From assembly GCA_025602905.1 (NCBI GenBank), contig JAHLKI010000001.1:1116001-1180000 (forward strand): a stretch of 64,000 nt of DNA, in the 5' to 3' direction. The DNA is from Phlyctochytrium arcticum. Taxonomy: Eukaryota > Chytridiomycota > Chytridiomycetes > Chytridiales > Chytridiaceae. Below the pieces are notes generated by a model, which saw only the letters and a list, made by a program, of their open reading frames with translations, was not told the origin of the DNA and searched no databases. Below are positions 11,540 through 23,300 of the stretch, one piece after another. The position numbers and the translations under genes were made by a program. How positions within the stretch are numbered: the stretch's first letter is position 1; the number at the start of each line of letters is the position of its first letter.

Positions 11540-14382
11540 CTATTTTGCCTGGTCAATGTTGCTTTCTTGCTTTCGTCGACGGTAAAATAAGACGTATGCA
11601 GATGATCCTTTCGCTTCGTGGGGTCCGTCGACTTGATAATATCTCGAGTCATCGGCCTGGTACCAGATGCCGTCATCAAAGTTTTTGACATGGGCGATGT
11701 AGTGGCCACCACCCAAATTGCCCATCTGGTTGGAAACAGCGCATAAATCATACGTTACGTCCGTATCCGCTCCTGGTCATCCAAAATGTTAGGATGAGAA
11801 GAATAACTGGAATATACTTCAGTTGCTACCTTCAATGGTACTTAAAACATGATTGAGCGACAATTTTGAGGTTGGAAAGTCAACATCTGTCTCAATCTTG
11901 TCACGCGAGTATTCAGAGTAGCTAAACCGCTTCAAGTCTGGATCGAAATGTGTCAGGTCCAGAACGATTTTCTCCGGATGCTCAATGATGATCTTACGCA
12001 GGACTAGTATCTCGGGACATCTGTACAACCGCAAGCTTTTGGACGCTTGCTGACGGGTATTGCAACCTTCGCACTTGTATGCATCATCAAGGTATTCTTC
12101 CTTTACATACTCCAACAGGCAATCATTGATGGAGCAGCTCTCATCATGCGATGAGCGTAACCTGCTGGTACTGCTCGCAGACTGAAAACTGATTCAGTGC
12201 CGGTAATCATTGCTAAGTTACATTGGCAATTACCTTTGGGATAGGGAGAGATAGATCCCAGTATGTGTCGAATGTCACCGAGCGATGCTTGCAGCTGAGG
12301 CACGTCACAGTACTCTCCAGCTGTCCCCCAAAAAGATCTGAGGATACAATCGTGAGACCTTTGGCAGCATAAACGTCGGGATAGTAGTACCAAAAATGAC
12401 ACTTTTGTTCCCAGTGTGGTAACGGTTCCAAGAAAAACGAGCTTTATCGACGTCACTGCCAACCGCATCAAATTTTAGTATTTGTAGTGATGAGATGGAG
12501 CAACAGACCGAGTACCTCAACTTATCTACATCATCTTCATTGTACGAGTATTTTGGCCGGACACTAACTTTGTTCAAATCCTCGTGGAGACCATCTAGCA
12601 TGAATCTGAGGAACTCCTGAGAGTCCTGTTGTCTAGGGGCATCTGGGTCAGATGGCTTTTCAGACGAGCTCTACATATATATCAGACTTACTGGTAGCCG
12701 GCAAATTGGGGTGCATATCGCTCCAAGTGCTTCTTGAATGCAGAAGGAGAGACAGACTTTGTGCTCAGCGCTTTGCCCGTTTGATTAACCAAGGCAGCGA
12801 ATGCTACGGACAATATTTTAGCCTTGTCTCATTCATGCCACTCAGACTATTCTCACCTTGAGAAAGCTGACCATGCATAGGGGAGTTACTATTAATGTCA
12901 TTCTTGTAATGGCCGCCCAAGAAATATCCCATCAAATAGTCAACTGAAAATATACATTGCAATATCGAGTTCATGAAACACTGCACATGTTCATATCAGT
13001 AAGGTGTGACAGTGCGCAGCAGTGAGAAGCAATTACCGTGTTGCCGATGTTGGTCAGTCCCACCCGAAAACGCGGTACACTACTTGGTACCAATGCATAC
13101 TAGATATGCTTTTCGTGAGCAGACAGAGTTATTGTGTGGGTTAAACAAAGAAATGTACCTTTAAGGCGTTGTCCCGCGAATGCGCAGAAGCTGCCAGTAG
13201 CGTATCAAGGTCATTTCTGGCCGAAACAGAGATTTTTTTTGACCGCTGCCTCTTAAGCGTTGTTGCTGCCGAAGGGCCATTGTCAGTATGTAAGGCATTC
13301 CCTATTGGCTGGGCGGAATGGGGGTATCTCGGCAGCTTCGTTGTGGTGTGAGTACGTGGGCTTTGATCGTAGACAAAGGGAGTGTCCCCTAGTGGGCTTT
13401 TATGAAACGTTTTGGGCGCAGCAGACAGCGCATCGCTCGACAACCGCTGACTGCCAGGACTGCTTTGTCGGCGCAAACCAGTGTTTGAAAGCTTTGTCGT
13501 TGATAAATTAGCGGACCGCTCGTTTTCAATCGCACCTGACGACAGAGAGCGGGGTTGTGGTTTTTTAACTTCGACATTCGCATTCGACGAAGCAGCTTTA
13601 GGAAGAAAGCGGGTCAAGCTTCCAAACGAGGTTGCTTTTTTATCCTTCGGCTTCTTCTCGTCCACCGAATGACTGGCCACCGACGGCCGAGACGACGTCT
13701 TTGGCAAGAACCTGCCGAGTGATCCAAAGGAAGTTGTCCGGTTTTTATTCCGGTTTTCTGCCTTCGCATTATTATCATCGGCATCAGGACTACGTGGTTT
13801 TGGCGACAAGCGTGAAATGATTGACTGTTTTAAAGTTCGCTTTTTAGAATCTGCAGCTGTGTCCCCTGGGGCAGCTGTGTAATTCCCGTCTGTGCCGGTC
13901 AAAACTAATGGTCCCGTTTGTATTGGTGGCATGACTAGGTCATGGCAAGAGCCTCGATTTGTTGCCCCAAGGATGTCGGTGCTCTGATTATGCCTCCCAT
14001 ATACCGCCTCTACCTCTCTGATTCGTTGCTGCAACCTGGCGCTCTCAGGAGTCATGTCGATATCATAGTGTTTTCGGCTGGCAGCAGGAAGCTCCGCTGT
14101 GCTCTCAACGTCATATCGGGCTGGACGCAGGCCCGTGTGATATGGAGATTTGGAGTTTATATCCAGCCGCGCTGGTTGTAGTCCCCTCACCCCCTGTGCC
14201 GATGATTTGCCATTCGCTATCGAAGCATAAAGCTCGGTGATGAGTGATATTATCCACTATGAGCGGACTGGATTAAAATCATTACCTTCACTGCGGGCCT
14301 TCGCAGAAAATGAACCAATTCCCCCATATCTACTCGAAGACAAGTTGGTGGGTGCTGCCGGACGCAGACGATGAGTGCTCAT
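11540..14382 (-). CDS. Ubiquitin carboxyl-terminal hydrolase, Doa4/USP8-type
   Basis: Eleven exons: 14382-14286, 14216-13159, 13099-13037, 12980-12857, 12803-12692, 12632-12516, 12455-12391, 12337-12234, 12181-11998, 11937-11830 and 11772-11540. Total length is divisible by three (754 aa). The catalytic Cys lies in [17 protein letters not shown], split across exons 3/4; [19 protein letters not shown] is the second signature; the catalytic His is in [14 protein letters not shown]; the end is [13 protein letters not shown] and CEGC pairs form the zinc site of the fingers. Spacing after the Cys box ([12 protein letters not shown]) resembles Doa4/USP8. The N-terminal about 370 residues are Ser/Lys-rich with a short heptad-like stretch ([15 protein letters not shown]) and a duplicated TSFGSLxRFLPK motif; I see no rhodanese domain. 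Likely role: ubiquitin removal in endosomal sorting or recycling (inference from subfamily). Confidence 0.88.
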
Positions 14383-14420
14383 CGCTTGCCAGATCTTTTT
14401 CCAGAACATATATCTACGGT

Positions 14421-14444
14421 AGTACAGTTAATAGTACAGTTAAT
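14421..14444. repeat. 12-base tandem repeat, two copies
   Basis: AGTACAGTTAAT occurs twice head to tail without a mismatch, in the divergent promoter region close to the deubiquitinase start. Confidence 0.8.
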
Positions 14445-14545
14445 CGTATTGGGCGTGCCGCTGCCTGTTCAACACCAAGGAACGGGCATTTGGGACTTCT
14501 CGGAACATATTGTTCGAGTGTCTTAAGCTTAGAGCATGCATGGGG

Positions 14546-14579
14546 GTCCGGAGATTTTCCCGCCTCAAAATCTCCGGAC
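14546..14579. repeat. Perfect 13-bp hairpin
   Basis: The arm GTCCGGAGATTTT is followed by an 8-base loop (CCCGCCTC) and the exact reverse complement AAAATCTCCGGAC. A further CTCCGGAG lies at about 14717-14724. No T-run follows, so a terminator role is not indicated. Confidence 0.85.
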
Positions 14580-14735
14580 AGTCTTAGAACAGACGAGCGG
14601 ACACTTTCTTGCTTGCGCGAGCAGTTCCAGGACCAACAAAAAGACCTGATATATCCCGACCTACTCCATGGGTGGTATCGTGCGCTTCAGAACATATTTA
14701 GTCAGGTTCAAAAATTCTCCGGAGACAACTGACAG

Positions 14736-14753
14736 AGCTGAGAGCTCTCAGCT
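14736..14753. repeat. 18-bp perfect palindrome within a run of GAGCTC/CAGCTG repeats
   Basis: AGCTGAGAGCTCTCAGCT equals its own reverse complement. It is followed directly by further copies of GAGAGCTC, CCAGCT and CAGAGCTC to about 14775, so the whole block can form alternative cruciforms. Confidence 0.85.
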
Positions 14754-15367
14754 GAGAGCTCCCAGCTCAGAGCTCCGCTCGCTGACATAACACGTCGCTG
14801 GTTCCAATGCGGCCAACAGCTTCACGTGACTTGAGCGTTCCGAAATTTACCTTGGGCAAGCATCGGCAGCGACGATTGCTCTTCCTCTCTCGCACGGCGT
14901 CTCCTGGTGAGTATTAGAAGTAACCATCCGTCAAAATCCACACATCCATCCATCCATCGGTTACGGTATCCGTCATCTGTCGAATTTTCCGGAAGTTTGG
15001 ACAATCGAATTCGGGCAAGGGAACGGTCCTAGTGCTGGCGAAGTGAAGAATTGCATGTTGGCAGACCATTCGAACTTTTGGGGAGCATATCGTTTTTGGA
15101 GATTGATTGGGGAATGGAGAGGGTGGACTAGATCACCAGGGCTCGTCAGGTGGAACCGACCTCTGAAACTGCGAATGCTGTGTGAAGAAATGCTGCGATC
15201 TTACGTCAAATACTGGAGAACCTCTGTTTGGACACATTCGAAGCACACCGTAGCCCTTGAGACAACCATGTGCAGATGACAGAGACCCGTAACCGATTTG
15301 GAAGCTGGATGCTGACGGATGGGCTATTCAATTTACCTTTTGACTTAAGTTATTTCAGATTTCCAGT

Positions 15368-16067
15368 ATGTCCGCGGTGAACGCTCGATCCAAGATCACG
15401 AAGCCCACCGGCCAGGAGCCTGATGAGCTCGAACTCCAGGTTGCCCAGAACATCCACGACCTTGAGCTCAATGTTGCTGAGCTGAAGGAGGACCTGCGTG
15501 GACTCCAATTCGTCTCTGCCAAGGAGGTGAGAAGCGATAAGGATAGTTGCGTGAAATAAGAAACTCATTCCCTGTCACAGATCGACATTGGTCACGGAAA
15601 GAAGGCCATCATCATCTTCGTTCCCGTCCCCCTTCTCAAGCAATACCACAAGGTCCACACCCGCCTTGTCCGTGAGCTCGAGAAGAAGTTCTCCGACCGT
15701 CATGTTCTCCTCGTTGCACAGCGTCGTATCCTTCGCAAGCCTACCCGCCGTGCCCGTGTTCACCAGCCCCGCCCCCGTACTCGTACCTTGACCTCTGTTC
15801 ACGAGAAGCTCCTCGAGGACCTCGTGTTCCCCACCGAGATTGTTGGCAAGCGTACTAAGGTCCGGGTAGACGGCAGCAAGCTGATCAAGATGTATGTTTG
15901 GCAAACATTGTGAACCCTTACCTTTTGCTAATTTTTGTCCTCTTAGCTTCTTGGATCGTAAGGATCACACTGCTCTGGAGTACAAGCTCGACACCTTCTC
16001 TTCTGCGTACAAGCGATTGACCGGAAAGGAAGTTGACTTTGAGTTCCCTCTTTACGCCCAGGAATAA
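15368..16067 (+). CDS. RPS7: 40S ribosomal protein eS7
   Basis: Three exons: 15368-15526, 15581-15891 and 15947-16067 (196 aa), close to the usual length. Conserved blocks include [51 protein letters not shown] and the end [16 protein letters not shown]. It is a structural protein of the small subunit with a role in 18S rRNA processing. Codon choice is visibly biased toward C-ending codons (GTC, CTC, AAG, CGT), unlike its neighbours, as expected of a highly expressed gene. The splice junction AT|C at exon 2/3 restores KIFLDRKD. Confidence 0.96.
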
Positions 16068-16426
16068 AAATACCTTTCACAATCACAATTACATATCTTG
16101 TGGAGATATCACTTGCACTCATGGGGGTTGGGGGCAGCATCTTGGGTTGCTGATGCCCATTATTGTACATCATGTCTTGGTTTCGTGCGGAGCAGAGTTC
16201 TTGTCGGACGAGTACACCGTGTCCTGATCATTATATAAACTCTTTCATATTTACTCGTACCGCTGCTACATCTGGCACATGCTGGGGAATTCCCAATGCA
16301 ACATGATTTGTTTATACTAAGGTCGGTGAGATGATTGGCACCGTTTTGCTGCTCATCCTTGGCTGCCCAGCATGAGCAAGAGATCTGCGAATCTGTTCCA
16401 GTTATTTCCCGAGTTGTTCCCTTGAC
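16068..16426. other. Intergenic, eS7 3' UTR and mannosidase promoter
   Basis: About 360 bases between two plus-strand genes. It should hold the eS7 3' end and the promoter of the mannosidase. I see no other gene or strong repeat. Confidence 0.6.
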
Positions 16427-18414
16427 ATGACAATACTAGGGGTTACCCGACTAGACGACGACTCTAAATACAGCAAATTTTCAAAGCAACGACAATGGCG
16501 ACCACCACAGTGGCAAAACCGCTATCTTCTGTATATTTTTGCGATAATCTGCCTATTTTACCAGTTTTGGCCACGAGGAGAACGGAAACCAGAAGTTCCA
16601 GAGGAAGCAAAGGACACTCGATCTGAGACTGCACCACCTGTCGTCGTCCTTCAACCTCCGGTCAATGCCAAAGATCAACTAGAGCGCGAAAAATGGCAAA
16701 ATTGCTCCGAAGCTGTCGTAGCAGCTTTTCGTCACGCGTGGAAAGGATATGAGACATATGCCTGGGGCTACGATGAGCTGCATCCCATTACAAGGACCAA
16801 ATCAACATGGATGGACGTTGGAATGACCATCGTGGACTCATTAGATACCGCGTTCATCATGGATCAGAAGGACATCTTTGACAAGGCTGCCTTGTGGGTG
16901 GAGAAGGATCTGAAATTCTCGCATAATGCAGATTCCAATGTTTTTGAGTTGACCATCCGTATATTGGGAGGACTTTTATCCGCATATCATTTATCGGGGG
17001 AGAAGAATCCTGCACTTTTGCGACGAGCCACGGAGATGGCAGATATTCTGTTGCTGGCATTTAATACTCCAACGAGACTGCCGCTAGAGAGCATCAACTT
17101 TGCGACCCGGAAGCCAGTTGCAGCCAATGGTGGTGCAGGACCGGGTAGTGTGGCCGAGATGGGAACCTTGACCTTGGAATTCAAGTACTTGAGTTACCTG
17201 ACCAAGGATCCAAAGTACTGGGAGGCTGTCCAGCAAGTTGAACGCGTGTTGGCCGAAATGCCAAAGAAGGATGGGCTGGCTCCCATTTATTTGAGCACGG
17301 ACCAAAAGCGGTGGATGACGTCGGAAATACGGCTAGGGAGTCGGGGTGATAGTTATTATGAATACTTGGGTAAAACCTATCTTTTGACGGGCGAATCCTT
17401 TTTTCTTGAAGAATACCGTACCGCTGTCGGGGGCATCCGCAAACACTTGCTGGCTGCGTCGTCACCCAATTCTTTTTTCTACGTTGGTGAGCTGCCCCAC
17501 GGGGTTGAGCCAAATTCGACAGCAGTCATTCACAATAAAATGGATCATCTTGTATGCTTCTTGCCTGGGTTACTGGCGTTGCTCGCAACTCAAGGCCAAA
17601 GCGTAGTCACAATGGCAGATCGCTTGGCAATGGATCCGCTTCTTCTACTTGACCTGGAGCTGGCCGAGGAGCTAGGAGAAAGTTGCTGGCAAATGTATCG
17701 ACAAACTCCCACCGGCCTTAGTCCTGAAATAGTCTACTGGAACCGGCCCGATAGCGATGATGAAGCAGTATCGGTGCCATCCTCACCTGCTTCAAAACTG
17801 GCCGAGCGCGAACTTGAACGACACCGCCATCCATCAAATGTCCTACCAGCACGCGTAGATCGTTTTATAAACGGCCAGCTCCAGAGAAATGTCCCAATCG
17901 CAAATGTCCCAGCGCATGCCGCATCCATCCGCCCTGCGGTATCCGCCGACGTGAACGAGCAAGATTTCCAAATTCGACCCTTGGATGCTCATAACCTGTT
18001 GCGACCAGAGACCATTGAGAGTCTTTTTGTTTTGTGGCGAGTAACTGGGAACAAAAAGTACCGCGAATGGGGCTGGGAAATGTTTCAGAGTTTTGAGACC
18101 TATACCAAAGTAGAAAATGGATATACAAGCTTGGTAAACAGTTCTGATACTTGTCGTTTCTCACCAATGTCTTAATCGTTTCCTGTCTTTAGGCAAATGT
18201 CAAGGAAATCCCACCACCAACGCGCGATAAGATGGAGACATTCTTCCTGGGCGAAACACTCAAGTATTTTTATCTTTTGTTTTCCGATCTTCCCGAGACA
18301 AATGAGCGATACGTGTCGCTCACCAAGTATGTCCTCAATACCGAGGCACATCCTCTGCCCAAGTTTGATGGGCAAGGGATAGGTACAGCCATTACCAGAA
18401 ATGTTGAATCTTGA
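16427..18414 (+). CDS. GH47 class I alpha-1,2-mannosidase
   Basis: Two exons, 16427-18133 and 18193-18414 (642 aa). Type II membrane layout: a short basic cytosolic tail, one hydrophobic anchor at about residues 33-48 ([16 protein letters not shown]), a Pro/Glu-rich stem, then the (alpha/alpha)7 GH47 domain from about residue 85 to the end. Signature stretches are [71 protein letters not shown] and the end [16 protein letters not shown] with NTEAHPLP. Known role: trimming of alpha-1,2-mannose from N-glycans in the ER or Golgi. A Ser/Glu/Pro-rich insert near residues 445-510 is an extra loop of unknown meaning. Ends of both introns are canonical. Confidence 0.93.
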
Positions 18415-18508
18415 CCGGGGATTCTTACTATACAATATCTTTACGACTACCATATGTTCCCACCCCAATAATTGTACCTTACATGAAAATGTCTAGACAT
18501 CATTGACT

Positions 18509-20140
18509 CTAAAGCTGGTTTGCTATAAAGTCGGCTACCTGAAAGGCGACCTTCCGAGCCAGCACAAGCTGGCTCTCCATTGACGAAAATACACTCTCAA
18601 ATCTTCCCGGCACCCATTCATTGCGACTGATTCTAATAAGATCATTCGTCGGCCAAAGATATGTTGGCATTAAGATGGGGTACGAGTCCCATTCCTTCCG
18701 GTAGACGTCGGTGGTATTTACAAAGAACTCCAAAAGATCCGCGTCGCTAATTCGCTCGTGGGAAAACAACTTGTAAACGGTTCGTTTTGTACCGTCGGGA
18801 AGCGGTGAGAGGTCAGACAGTCTGGATAATGAAAAGAAACGCTCTTGGGGATTCGGATGGGTGAAAATATGTTCAGGGATATCATCAACTGAGTTGCCCC
18901 CAAAGAAGGCGGCTCGCACAATGCCGACAACAATAGTAACGTGTAGTCTCACATACGGAACAAGCTGCGCATTGCATACGCGTGAGTAGAATGTCTTCAG
19001 ATAAGTGGGTTCATGAGTTTACCTGGGTGACAGGATCTGCATAAATTACAATATCGTAATCCCGCGATCCCTCTCCTCTCGGCTCAGTTGTCACCATCGA
19101 GCGCCCACCCGTACTAGGCCTAACGTCAACCACCCTTCTGTTTAGGATTAAACGCGCCCCTGAGCGTTCGACGAATTCATGGTAGATACGCTCATTGCCG
19201 CCCTTGACTGAGAGGGTCTCCCCATCTGCCGCAGCCATGCACACCAAGGCAGAGATCGCGTTCAAATCGAGATTTTGTGCATAGTTGACACGCGTGGCTG
19301 CTTGCACTACTTCCTCCACATACTTATTGTGCTCGCCAATGGCCCGGTCGTTTTTGAAGAATGTGTCAGCGGTGACATTTGCATAGTCAGCAATCCCCAA
19401 GAGCTGGGTATACTGCTTCAAATCAGAAAATTCGAGGCTGTTACTGTCATTGTACGCCGCACGGGCGAAAGCATCAGCTGCTTCTCGAGCGAGCCGTCGG
19501 ACGGTAATGGGAGCCAGCTTGTACCGCCACAACATGTCTGCAATCATCTTTGCCTTGTTGGGGGAAGCTTTGAACAGAAACTCTTGACCGTTCCAGATTC
19601 CCCACGGTGATATTCCGGATTCATGTACTGCCGCCTGTACATCATGCGCCTCCAAACCAAATTCCTGAACTGCGCTGTATAAAAGGCGATTCTCTTTCTG
19701 AAACAGGCTATATAAGCAAAATACAAGCGATGACAATATATTCCCACATACCCACCAGAAATATGGATGCACCCAATTCCACAATCAACCCCGAGACATT
19801 CAATGCTTGAGCCCTGCCTCCAATTTTGTCCGTCTCTTCATATATCGTCAACTTTACATCACTATCCTTTGGCAAAATGGTGCTCAAATAGTACGCAAAG
19901 CCCGTCCCTGATGCCCCGGCACCTGCAAAATTGAATCATTGTCTGGACAAATGTAAGGGGAAGGATGTAAACACTGTTAATTTTACCGATTACAGCGACC
20001 GAGACGGGTACATTTCGCGAATTTTGAACCTCTAAAAGGGGTGTCTGATCAACGGCTTGGCAGAGAACGCAGGATAGGAGAATCAACCAAAGCCGGCAAA
20101 GAAATGCTAGTCTTTGCACTGCCATTATGGACGTGTTCAT
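18509..20140 (-). CDS. Prenylcysteine oxidase/lyase-like flavoprotein
   Basis: Four exons: 20140-19987, 19922-19756, 19697-19023 and 18964-18509 (483 aa). A signal peptide is visible (LAFLCRLWLILLSCVLCQA). Splicing exon 1 to 2 builds the FAD dinucleotide motif VAVIGAGASGTGFAYYLS, followed by YEETDKIGGRAQ and VELGASIF. VNYAQNLDLNAISALVCMAA and SVKGGNERIYHEFVE match PCYOX proteins, as does HVTIVVGIVRAAFFGG in the C-terminal domain. Known role: oxidative cleavage of the thioether in prenylcysteines released from prenylated proteins, in the lysosome/vacuole or secreted. The Ste24 CAAX protease also lies in this window, but 19 kb away, so no functional cluster is implied. It diverges from SEC1 across 243 bases. 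Confidence 0.88.
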
Positions 20141-20383
20141 CCTTATGAGCTTTTTGGAGATTGGCTGTGTGTCATCACCAGAAAGTCGCTCAGTTCAGTG
20201 TTACACCAAGTATATGGATGGAGGCTGGGGAGGTTGTTGGAACTTTGGACCACAACAACAGATCCCGGCCAAGGACCAATATACTGCAACTCATACCCTG
20301 ACCAGCCGGCGGTCAACAATCCTTTTCAGCATCAAGGAATTCTTAGGTCCGGTGTGGTTTGATATACAACAATCCCAGCGCAC

Positions 20384-23300
20384 ATGCCAGTGTCACTCCG
20401 TGATGCGGTTCGCAAACGTAAGTGTTTGCGCTATTCCTTGTTGATTGAAAGATCAGAAACTTAACGTATGGAACAGGCATCCTTGTTGACTCGCTCAAAT
20501 CCGTTCAATCTCCCGGAATATGGAAAGTCCTGGTCGTAGAAGAGCCCGCATTACGGGTCTTGAACAGCGTGTGTGATGTGCATGATCTGTCCGATGTCAA
20601 TGTTCCAGGTACGAATCATTGAAATCTTATGATTGGGTCAGAAGAAAGTGGTCTGAATGCCCCCCTTTTTTGGAGATAGTGACGGAAACGTTGTCGAGGA
20701 AACGGACACCGTATCCGGATAAGGAGGCCATCTACTTTTTGATGCCGTCGAAAGAAGCGGTGCGGGCCTTTGTGGCCGATTTTAGCGGGCCAAAACCAAT
20801 GTATTCTGCAGCATACATATTTTGTGTTTCCGGTAAGTCGGTCTTTGGGCTTTCTTGATTTGTTTATGATTTTGACTGAGGGATTTTTTTTGCCTCCAGC
20901 ACTACCTGATGCATTATTTGACATGATCAAACAATCCCCGGCGCGAAAGTTTATTCAGGCGTTGAAAGAGCTAAACATTGATTTCACCCGTATGTACACC
21001 CCAAACCGCCAAACTGTTCCTGAATGATGCCTTAACGATCTATTGTAGCATTTGAATCTCAAGTATACCATTTCAACGAACCGCGCGCCCTCTCCCGTCT
21101 TTATCGTGCCACTGAAGAAGCCCATGTGAGCACCTACCTTGACCGCACAGCCGAAAAGATGAAGTCTCTCTTCTGGACACTCGAAGACTGTCCCAAGATC
21201 CGGTTCTTTGACCCTACAGGCAAACGCAACTCGCTTTCTGCGCACATGGCATATAAACTACAAGGAGCTCTCGACCATTTGAAAGAGATGGACCCGGAAT
21301 GGCCACCAGAAAGCCCTTATGCGCAGACCCAGCTCATTGTGCTCGATCGCAGTATCGATTTGTTTGCACCGTTAATGCATACATTGACGTATCAGGCGGC
21401 CGCGCACGACTTGTTGCAGGTGGCAGGAACCAAAGTCACGTATACAAAGGAAAACACGGATACACCGACGACCCAAACTGCCGTGATTGACGAGTCTGAT
21501 CCTCTGTTTAGCAAGATTCGACATTTGTTTGTGGCAGATGCGTGGGAAAAGATTTTGGACACGAAAAGCAAACTGGACGATAGTACCTCGTCGTCCGCCG
21601 ACTCTGTCGACGTTCTCAAAAAGATTGAGCAGCTGAAAGCCAAACTTTACGCGTTGCCCGATGCCCAAAAAACGTTGGAGAAGGTGGTATTGCATATCCA
21701 TTTGTACGGCGAGATTATGCAAGCCGTCAAAGACCGTAGATTGGACGAGATTGCGGCTGCCGAGCAGACGATTGCGACGGGTGAAGCCCCCGGTGAGAGT
21801 GGTGAACCAGTCAATATGGAACAGGTCCATTCCGAGATTATTGCTATTCTGGAGAATTTGAGTGTACCGCCATTGGATAAGGCCCGGCTGATTCTGACGT
21901 ATATTGCGAGCGTTCCGAATCTGGATGCGGAAATGCTGGTAGAGACGGCGCAGTTGAAGCGGGAAGCGATTGCCGTGGTTGGATTATCGATTTTGCAAAA
22001 ACTGCGCGAGGACGAATTGCTTTTGGCTCGCCGGTACACGGATGCAGTACGCAAGGCTGAGCAACACAAGAAACAAAAGCAAAAAGGGAGCACGGATAAC
22101 CATCCACAGCCCTTTGATATCCATCGCTACGTACCTGTTCTCAAACACATTTTGCACGATGTGATTAGTAACGAGTTGAATCCGGTCCTGTTTCCGACGG
22201 CCGGTGAAGAAGAAGTGACGAGTTCCCCGCACCCAACAGCACCCAGTGGGCTCGATCCTATCCCCAAAGCTCGTGGTGGGCGCGGGAGCGTCATGACCAT
22301 CCCCGGTTTTACTCCGAGCTGGGCCAAATCCAAACCTCCCACGGGTCCCGACACTGCCGTCGATTTCCGCAAAAACGGGAGCAGGATTATGGTTTTGTTT
22401 GTGGACGGGTTATCGTTTGCGGAAGTGCGGGCCGCATATGAAGTCACGAATGAGATGCAGCGGGAAGTGGTGATCGGGGCACCCTACATCTTTTCACCTG
22501 GAGAGTTTGTGGAGGCGCTTTGTGAGATTGGGGAAAAGGGGCCTTCTGTGCCGGTAACATTGACGCCTGTTGGCCAGGGGCGGCGGGGTGCCGTTAATAA
22601 ACCTTTGCCGGTCCCAGTATCCACCACGTCATCGACACCCCAGTCATTACTGGCACCCGCTATACCCCCTAAATCCCCTTCGCCCACCCCGCTACCAAAG
22701 GCTCTACCAAGCCCGCAGCACACCAGTCAGCCAGTACCCACTTCCTCGGCCGCCAAACCCGCCGGGTCACCGTCCGAACCGTCTTCGGCCGTGTCATCCC
22801 GCCATAGTCTGTTTCACTCCCGCCATTCCCTTTCCACTTCAGCGTCATCATCATCATTATTGCAGCAACAGCAACAACAGGATTTGCTGGCACGAGGGGC
22901 CAGAGTGAAACGATCCTCGGTGAACTTGTCGAGTTCACCCCTGTCGTCCTCGTTTCCTTCGGCATCGTCTTCCGTTCCCGTAAGTGCTACCATTCCGTGA
23001 TCTGCACTATGTACAGGGACTGAATAATGATTGTTCTTTTTTTAGAATATATCGATGATGAGTAATAGTCATCAACAGTACATGGACCCGCGTCCGCATC
23101 GGAGTTCATTTTCATCTCCGGTTGCCCCTCAGCAACAGCAGCAGCAACAGACTACGTCGCCGACGACAAGTAATGTGCCTGATGTGCGGGTCTCCAATGG
23201 ATCTGGACCGTACTCAGAAGCCACGGGTGCGCCCCCTCCACCTGTGCGAATCCAATCTGATCCGGGGCATATGAAAGCCGAGCAACAAGAGCAGCAGCAG

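Larger units (their letters stand above)
14383..15367. other. Divergent promoter region of the deubiquitinase and eS7 genes, rich in short repeats
   Basis: About 1 kb between the two divergent start codons. It holds a 12-base tandem repeat (AGTACAGTTAAT, 14421-14444), a perfect hairpin (14546-14579) and an 18-base perfect palindrome (14736-14753), each listed separately. A 140-codon frame on the plus strand (14310-14732) overlaps exon 1 of the deubiquitinase and looks non-coding. A weak donor near 15293 and a TTTCAG acceptor at 15355-15360 could bound a 5' UTR intron of the eS7 gene, as is common in ribosomal protein genes. Confidence 0.5.

Noticed and set aside
14310..14732. 140-codon plus-strand frame
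   Set aside because: It overlaps exon 1 of the deubiquitinase, spans the perfect hairpin and encodes no recognisable domain.
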